From Elgaria multicarinata webbii (Eukaryota > Chordata > Lepidosauria > Squamata > Anguidae): a DNA stretch of 64,000 nucleotides. The notes under the pieces were generated by a model, which did no database searches, was not told the DNA's origin, and saw only the letters and a list, made by a program, of their open reading frames with translations. Both the position numbers and the translations under genes were made by a program. The DNA lies in NCBI RefSeq assembly GCF_023053635.1, contig NC_086178.1, positions 48,072,726-48,136,725 on the forward strand, read 5' to 3'. This document shows, piece by piece, positions 56,752 through 64,000 of this stretch; position 1 is the first letter of the stretch; every line of letters begins with the position of its first letter.

Positions 56752-58199
56752 TGCAAGCCCAGAACCCTACAAAGGTGAAGGGAAAAAGGAGTTGAAGAAA
56801 GGGGCACAGTATGTGTCTGACTAAATGGACGGCCTGTTTAAATTCAGAAGATAAAAGACAGGTTGCTGCCTCTTACTGTAGTTCTTCAAGCTGTCACCTG
56901 TGCTTTCACACATATGGGCTCTGTGCCTGTGCAGAGCCTCAATTGGGGAAACTTCTATAGCTGAGGAGTTTGGGCGGGAACTCTTCCCCCATCGTCCCAG
57001 TGTACATGTCCCTAGCAGGTTCCCGCTTATTCCCTCAGTCTTGAGACCAACATCCTTCAAAAGGCTTGGACAAAAGAGCCCTTAAGACAACCGAGATACT
57101 CCAGCTCAGTACCATGGCCAGGCTCTTGACCCCTTTAAGAAATCTCTTCACTGTTGGATGCGGGAAAATGGAGTTGTAGGAGTTTCTAAACGTGCATAGT
57201 CTTGCACCTTTAGCTTGCTTCTCTTGCTCTCACCCCAGATTCAATTAGCACTTTCCTTGGAGGTGTCAGGTGGGAGTGCGCGTGGGAAGGCCTCCCATTC
57301 AGAGGTCTAGAGGCTGAACTTGACCAATCAGTTTGACCCATTCTAAAAGTCTCTTTTTGCAACCGCAGATTCAAAGGGTTGGGGCGATCCTTGGGAGATC
57401 ATCCAGATTACCCTTCTCCCCAAATCTTATTACAATAAGAATAGGGAGATCCACCTGATGTTTCTTTAACTAGATACTTTCAAGTATCTCACACTCAGAG
57501 AATCCAGAAGATATAAAACCTCCTAATTTAAAGTTCCAGACAGTTCTGTTGTAACATTGTACAGAAGATGCCACATGGCTGTGTTAACGAGTAGTATGCA
57601 GATTAGTCAGAGATACAAGTCAGAGATTGGCACAGGAGAACTGTTAAAAACAGACCAGGAAGGCTTTCATGGAGCATTTTGTCATACCCCATTGGCAAAA
57701 AATATAGAGTATCATCTCCTCTATTTCTGATGTTCAGCTAGTGAGTGCTGTTGCTTAAGTAGTCTAAAATGGCATCACCCATAGGTTTGTAGAAATAAAC
57801 AAAAATCATGTGGAGAAAAAAAATGTAAAGATTGGGCAAGGACCTCAAAAACAGCTCAGTGAGGACTGAGTACGTTGACTGACTGTTGGGGGAAAAACAA
57901 CAGAAAAATGGGTAGTAGGGGGGTGAGCGGAAATGGAATAGAGCATCCTGAACAGGAACACTCTATGCCACAACATTTTGTTGCATGTCCCACTTGTCTT
58001 CTTTAAGCCAAGATCTGCCTCAGACAGCCCACTTGCTCCCAGAGAGATGCAGAGAGTGTTTCTGCAATGTTCTCTTCCTGCCACCTCTTTAGAGGCCCTC
58101 TTCCTTGTTATTCTTCTCCCTGGCAGGAGGGAGATTGTGATTGCCTTCTCCTACTACTGTCATGAATTACTGTAAAGAATATCGGGACTGCAACTCCAG

Positions 58200-58480
58200 G
58201 TGGATTGGTCTGCAACTTTTTTCGGCACCAGGTTAAGACCTTCTTCTGCTCCCAGGCATTTGACAACATTTGAGGAGAGTTTTTTTTTTTTAAAAAAAAA
58301 ATCAGGTCATGTGATATTGTTTTGGTGTGTGTGTGTGTGTGTGTGCCCTGTTTACATGTCTGTGGCTAAACTGTTTTTATATTATGCACAACATTGTATT
58401 TTTTAAGGTTTTTAATCTTTGTAACCCTGACCCACCCGAGAGCTTTGGCAATATAGAAATTTAATAAATGGGATGAAAAT
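58200..58480 (+). mobile_element. LINE 3' end (L2/jockey group)
   Basis: AGGTTAAGACCTTCTTCTGC, AACCCTGACCCACCCGAGAG and GAAATTTAATAAATGGGATG follow the order of the 2520-2892 copy. Contains a poly-T/A stretch and a (GT)n run at 58325. Confidence 0.6.
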
Positions 58481-60544
58481 AAATGTGTGAAATATAGTTG
58501 ATGCGTCTCTTCTGAGAAGTGAACTCTACCTTTGCCATTCCAGGGTCTTGTGAGTGTTTGTGAGTATGTGACTAGGGAGTGAGCTGTTCCCTCACATTTG
58601 CCAGCAGCAGCATTGACTAGATCCTGGTGGCATGCAAAGCACCAGAATACAAAGTGTCGGAGGGCAAATGGCCCTTCCAGATCAAACTCTGCGATAAACT
58701 GCTCATAGACTATTGTGGGGGGAATTGCATCCAGAAGATTTTGCGCTGTCCCTCACAAACTATTGAAAATGTTCAGTTTAAATGGTTTAATGGGCCTTTC
58801 CCAACATTTCTTTATTCCTTATTCTTTTTTGCTTTAATGCTATGCTCTTATCAATAGCTCAAAAACCTGTCTCTGTGTTATGGATGGAGCATAGCAGGTC
58901 ATTGCTGCAGACAGAGAATATTCCTGCAGGTGTAAAGTGCTCAGTCTCTAAATACCTTTTTCAAACTTTCAAAATGCCTTAAAATAGCACCAGGGAGAAG
59001 GAGATATGTTTATTGTATTTATTTATCTGTCTATTTAAATGTAGACCCTGCTTTTCTTAAACAAATTAATTCAAATGGGCTTTAAAAATATACACATAAA
59101 AACAAACTAAAGTTCAAGTTACAATACACTAATTACTGTAAAAACTTTATAGATGGCTAAAATAAAATCTACACATTAAACCAAGAGTAGAATAAAACAA
59201 TTCAATATAAAAATAGAGGAACAGAACTTGAACCCATACTAAACATTTGGCAAAATAGAAAGGTCATAGCTATTTGGCTGGCTGGGGAATGCTGAATGTT
59301 GTAGGACTTTTTTTTTGTCTAATCCCTAGGATTGCACTCTAATTGATCAGTATGCAGCCTACTACACTGAGTGTAGATTCATTGATTTGTATCCAATGGT
59401 GGCTTTACCTTAGCAGAAATTGTTTCCTCTTGTGCAAATCGGGCAGCAATGTTCAACAATGCCTCTACCTACTGCAGCCCTCTGTGCCATATCCAAGGGT
59501 GACAATATGAAAAGGAAGACAGGGCTCCTGTATCTTTAGCAGTTGTATAGAAAAGGGAATTTCAGCAGGTGTCAGTCATATGCATGCAGGACCTGGTAAA
59601 ACTCCCTCTTCATCACAACAGTTAAAAGCTGCAGGAGCTATACTAGAGTGACCAGATACAAAAGAGGGCAGGGCTCCTGCAGCTTTAACTATTGTGATGA
59701 AGAGGGAATTTCACCAGGTCCTGCATGCATAGAAATAACACTTGCTGAAATTCCCTTTTCTATACATCTGTTAAAGATACAGGAGCCATATGGTCACACT
59801 ACCATATCTAATTCTGTTTTTGGAGGGTTGCCCAACCTTCAGGTGCAGCTTTTCAGGATGCTGGCATGCATGGATGGAAGCGGTATGTTCCCAGTGACAG
59901 TTTGAGTGATGGGAAAATAAAATATTCCCCTGATCAAAGTGCAATATTGGAGAAAGAGCCTTGGCTCATGAACAACAACTGAGCTACAACTGCAAATTCC
60001 TCAGAGAAATAACAAAGCACACCTCCAGTTTCAGCTTCCTATGGTTGTGATTCCTTGACTTCCTGTCAGCCCACCATCAGATGGATCTCAGGTAATTAAT
60101 TCCACCACCACCCCAGCTTGTCCGCTTACCTTTGGCAAATATAATGCAGTGATGCAGATGAAAGGAGCAGTGATGCTACCTTGCACTCAGTTACAAGGCA
60201 CTGTTGCCACCAAATACTATGCCGGTGTCGCAACAGCCCACACAGAAGATGTTTCATTAGACAAGTCAGGGAGTGTCAATGACTATTTATAGTCTTCTGG
60301 CCGTGTCAAAATCCATGTTCCCCTCCACGTATTTTGTCCCTAGATGGTCAGATCTCTTTACGTGTCAATCACATGTGCCATCTCCCCATGATGGGCAACT
60401 CCAGTAAGTCAGCTTTATGTGGGAAAAATCAGCCATAGAAGGAAATGAGTAATTCAAGAAAAAAGCTGCTTTCTTGAGGAGGAACTGGGCTTATGGGCAG
60501 CGGATGCACATGGAGCAAGCTTGCAACAGACTGCATGTTCAAAC

Positions 60545-60870
60545 AAAAAAGCCGTACTATGGTAAGTCTGGAGGGGTAGATACGGCACTCAGTGGCAGCA
60601 GAAACATCAAAGAGCCTGGTGGCACCTTAATTTATTTATTTATTTATTTATTTATTTATTACATTTATATACCGCCCCACAGCTGAAGCTCTCTGGGCGG
60701 TTTACAACAGTTAAAAATGGTAAACATTAAAAGTATACGAAATTTCAAAACCATCAGAAACATAAAAACAACGATATAAAAACTAACAGTACAAGGCTAT
60801 CAGCTTTATTGTGGCCTAGGCTTTCATGATGAAGTCGGCTCTAGCCCAGGGGCTTTGAGCTTCTTTCAGG
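60545..60870 (-). mobile_element. Old dispersed repeat split by a LINE tail
   Basis: CAAAGAGCCTGGTGGCACCT at the left and CAGCTTTATTGTGGCCTAGG with CATGATGAAGTCGGCTCTAG at the right are the same element as 30895-31115, inverted. Between them is an L2-like 3' end (ATTTATTTATTT, ACCGCCCCACAGCTGAAGCT). Confidence 0.6.
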
Positions 60871-61094
60871 CTGAGGGATGAATTCTGTTTTTGGAGAAGT
60901 TCTCAGGGAGTGGCATTGTAGTGATGGGCGGGGCCAGGGCAAAAGCGGGTTGAGCCAAAAATAGAGAAAATACCAGCAAATCTTTGCTTAAAGCTAGGTC
61001 ACCGTATGAAAAGGAGGACAGGGCTCCTGTATAGAAAAGGGAATTTCAGCAGGTGTCATTTGTATGCATGCAGCACCTGGAGAAATGCCCTTTT

Positions 61095-61130
61095 AGAGCT
61101 CCATCACACCTACACATTTCTCCTGGTTTT
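61095..61130 (+). mobile_element. Solo end of the GAGCTCCATCACACC family
   Basis: TTAGAGCTCCATCACACCTA only; no partner end was found to the right within the window. Confidence 0.4.
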
Positions 61131-61718
61131 CCCTCGAATTATCCCACTTCGTTTCCATAGCATATGAAAGCTTGCAGACTTACATCTGTGCTCTTATAAG
61201 TCCCAAGCCTCTTACACATCTCCTGTATACAAAGTGGGAAAGGGAAAGTGAGAAGAAAAGAAAGATGAAAGAGAGCAGGGCGGGGAGGGAGGAGCCACAG
61301 ATAGAAGGAAAGGAAAGGCAAAAGAGGGAGAGACGGAAGGGGAGGGGATCCAGAGATAGAGAAGGGGGAGGGGGAGAGAGTGAAGGAAAAAGAAAAAGAG
61401 AAAAGGCCCAGAGAGGGTGTGTGTGTGTGAGTGAGTAACATACACATAGGGTACAAACACACACACACATTTTTGTGATTTGTCCTCAAGCCCTACCCCC
61501 ACCCCCCCACCCCAGTGGCAGACTGGCCAGGGTATCAGCTTGCCCGATGGCAAGTGGGCCCCCTTAAACATTAGACAATATGTTAAAAATGTTAATGACC
61601 TTTTAGTAGCTTTATGTGTTTTATAAAAGGTATGTATTTAATTAATATTTTTATATACTGTGGCCCTATGCCCTTTAATTTAAATATAATGTATTAAATA
61701 TAATGAATTTAAATAATG

Positions 61719-61785
61719 TATTTGGACTCGATGGCCTTGTAGGCCCCATCCAACTCTGCTATTCTATGATTCTATGATTCTTTCA
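61719..61785 (+). mobile_element. CR1 3' end inserted in the hAT leader
   Basis: TTGGACTCGATGGCCTTGTA, then CCAACTCTGCTATTCTATG and ATTCTATGATTC, the octamer tail of CR1. About 65 bp. Confidence 0.85.
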
Positions 61786-61926
61786 TTGTATAAAATTAGT
61801 ATAAAACTACTAGGTATTAGTTTTATGTAAGCTGCAGTCTCAAATAATAATATATACGCATAATGCAAGTTCAATAATTAATGGTACCTTTATTTACTCT
61901 ACAGTTAAAATATTTCCCCTACTAAC

Positions 61927-63999
61927 ATGGAAAAGAAAAAGCATAAATCTGGATCACTGAAACGCAAAGAGCGACAAGAAGCAGAAAGGCAGGAATCAGC
62001 CAAGCGATGCAGGTCTATTACAGATTTTATAATACCACAACTACCATCCACATCAATGTACAGTTCAGCAACAAATAATCAAGAAGCAAGAAACAATACT
62101 CATGGTGTTGATGCAATGACTTGTGAGTTACAAGAACAGGAAATAGCCACTTTGAATGTAGAGACAAATACAATAGCATCCTTTACTCACCAACCCAGGC
62201 CCAGTACTTCTTCTGGCTTCAATGTTCTGGTATCTGTACTACCTGTAGTTGCAACATCTGAACACATAGCTTCATCTAGTTACAGGGAATCAGATATACC
62301 TTCAGGCATAAATGACTCGACCACAACACATGTCAGAAATGTTCAGCAATTTATCAGTGTGGTTAATGATGGCACCTTAGATAATTTTTTTGCATCTTCA
62401 CTAATTAAAAAGAAAGAGGTGTTGAAGCAGAGGAGTATTGTCATGAGGATTATAGACATCATAAAGATGTTAGGCAAGCAAGCACTTCCTTTTGAGGTCA
62501 CAGAAATGAATCGGCCTACACTCTGGATAATGAGTTTCTGAATCATGGCAATTTTTTAGCTACAGTGCAGTTGATGGCAAAATATGACCCCATTATGGCA
62601 GCTGACATTTCTGCAGTACAAAACAAGTCTACAAAAAGAATCCAAAGATTAGAACAAGGAAAGGCTCAAAGTAAAGGCCGTGGTGGACTTGTTACATACC
62701 TGAGTAAAACAACTACTAACATGTTAATCCAAATTATGAAGAATATGATACAAGAAAGAATTAGTCATGAAGTTTCTCAAGCAAAATATTATTCTATTCA
62801 AGTTGATTCAACACAAGATAATTCATCCATCAATCAGTTTAGCATTATTATTCGGTATGTGCTTAAAGGTGTTATCTGTGAGCAACTACTTTCAGTTGTA
62901 CTAAGTAATGATGGTACCGGACAGGGACTTTTTGATCTATTGACTGAAACATTACAGCATCTTAAAATTGATCCCAAAAAATGTTTATCTGATAGTACAG
63001 ATGGAACTGTAAGCTACCATGGCCAGTATAATGGTTTACAAAGTAAAATTACTGATGTGGCTGATCAACATGTTCATGTATGGTGCTATGCCCAATGCCC
63101 ATGTCTTGAATTTGGTGATAACTGAAACAACAAAATGTTGTGTGCCTGCATTTTCTTTTTTCAATTTGCTCCAGAATTTAGCAACTTTTGTGAAAACATC
63201 ATACAAGAGAATGGCTGAATGGATAGAAGTTGTTGGAAAACATCTAGGACAAGAAAAAATGAAACAATTAAAGCTAATTGGTGAGACAAGATGGTCTGGA
63301 AAATCCAATGCAGCAACAACTATATTTGGATGTTTTGATGCCGCTGTCAGTACTTTTGTAAATCTATTGACGTGCTTCTCAATAATACAAGATTCAGACA
63401 AGTTTGATGCAAAAACAAGACAAGAAGCAAATATTTTACTTCAAAGTCTTCTAAAGTTTGAAACAATATTGACAGCATTTACTTGTGTGTATTTGAAACT
63501 ACAGCCCTGTTATCAAGTTATTTACAGACCAGTGGTTTAGATATGTTTACTGCATGGAGTTTAGTAGATTCAGCTGCAACAAAGTTGAAGGAACAGACAA
63601 GAACATTTGATAACGTTCACAGCAAGGCATTGGAATTTGTAAATAAATGTAATGACAAGATTTCACAGTTGAATATGGATGAAAATCAAACATTGGAAAT
63701 TGACTCTTTGGAAACAGCATTGCCAGTTAAGAGGCAGAGGAAGAAGAAAAGAATGGCAGATGAGGTTATAGATGATGAAGGAAATTCCTCAGATTCTCTA
63801 GCTGATTTTCGAGTAAATGCGTTTAACCTAATAATGGACTGCATTGTCCAGTCACTAGATTCATGCTTTGTACAACACAAAAAGTTATATACAAATTTAT
63901 CCTGCTTGGATCCAGCAAAGTTTAAAACTATTGCAGAGAAGGGCCTTGAAGATGAAGCATTGGACGGTATTATTAAGCTGTCTCCACAAATCAGCAAAG
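61927..63999 (+). pseudogene. hAT transposase, ZMYM1/TTF-type, with three frame changes
   Basis: A transposase of the hAT group that cuts and pastes its own element. Frame pieces in order: 61927-62510 (basic start KKKHKSGSLKRKERQEAERQ, Ser-rich linker, DGTLDNFFASSLIKKK); about 62510-63095 (AYTLDNEFLNHGNFLATVQL, then YYSIQVDSTQDNSSINQFSI, the first-Asp strand of the RNase-H-like core, and DSTDGTVSYHGQYNGLQ); about 63095-63505 (NAHVLNLVITETTKCC, LIGETRWSGKSNA, the RW motif of hAT); and 63510 to the end (SGLDMFTAWSLVDSAATKLK, then SLADFRVNAFNLIMDCIV). Frame changes fall near 62510, 63095 and 63505. There are no in-frame stops otherwise, so it is young. The C-terminal dimerisation domain is beyond the window. 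Confidence 0.85.
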
Positions 64000-64000
64000 A

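Larger units (their letters stand above)
56752..61512. other. Upstream of the TM4SF19-like gene; repeats and unassigned sequence
   Basis: No coding exon recognised. A LINE 3' end lies on the plus strand at 58200-58480, and a nested LINE tail at 60600-60870. A pair of inverted words at 59570-59780 (CAGGACCTGGTAAAACTCCC and GGTCCTGCATGCATAGA) marks an old foldback. On the minus strand GCCAAAG/GTAAGC at about 60130 could be the donor of a 5' untranslated exon of the TM4SF19-like gene; unproven. Confidence 0.4.
61513..64000 (+). mobile_element. Autonomous hAT transposon (ZMYM1-like), 5' part, runs off the window
   Basis: Begins with a hAT-type terminal sequence, CAGTGGCAGACTGGCCAGGG, has a leader of about 400 bp with a small CR1 insertion, and then the transposase region from 61927. 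The 3' end and right terminal repeat are outside the window, so the target duplication cannot be checked. Confidence 0.8.

Overview
The window reads as vertebrate nuclear DNA, most likely from a squamate reptile (lizard or snake). The genes are split by GT..AG introns, and the DNA between them is dense in repeats typical of squamates: an almost whole L1, 5'-truncated L2/jockey-group LINE tails ending in AATA or AAT tracts, CR1 tails with ATTCTATG-type ends, tRNA-headed SINEs, and many palindromic hAT-type and 3-bp-target-duplication MITEs. No bacterial or organellar features are present, and I recognise no retrovirus, LTR or Polinton relic.

Four protein-coding genes are supported. From left to right: the last exon of D2HGDH (+, about 2.96-3.22 kb, the rest lying left of the window); GAL3ST2 (+, coding exons at 8.68, 15.76, 16.11 and 19.56 kb, 393 aa if the short predicted first exon is right); NEU4 (+, three coding exons between 28.46 and 32.21 kb, 510 aa); and a TM4SF19-like L6-family tetraspanin (-, four coding exons between 56.75 and 48.45 kb, 209 aa). 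The order D2HGDH-GAL3ST2-NEU4 is that of human 2q37.3. TM4SF19 is on 3q29 in human, so its place beside NEU4 suggests an older linkage that mammals lost. GAL3ST2 (glycan 3-O-sulfation) and NEU4 (sialic acid removal) both act on terminal galactose/sialic-acid structures of glycans; D2HGDH is mitochondrial metabolism and TM4SF19 a membrane protein, so the cluster is conserved synteny, not an operon-like unit.

Repeat landscape: 33.99-39.98 kb is a full-length L1 on the minus strand bounded by a perfect 16-bp target-site duplication, with ORF1 open and ORF2 open except for one in-frame TAA. 61.5 kb to the window end is the 5' part of an autonomous hAT transposon of the ZMYM1-like type with three frame changes. 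Two non-autonomous hAT copies have perfect 8-bp duplications (43609-44225; 45500-45700). Several large foldbacks lie in introns: 14481-15215 and 18781-19183 in GAL3ST2, 53351-53734 in the TM4SF19-like gene.

The observation I rate highest is at the end of NEU4: the protein finishes with a polybasic stretch followed by Cys-Val-Ile-Ser, a canonical CaaX farnesylation signal that human NEU4 (as I recall it) does not have. All assignments come from reading the sequence and from memory of the families; no database search was run.
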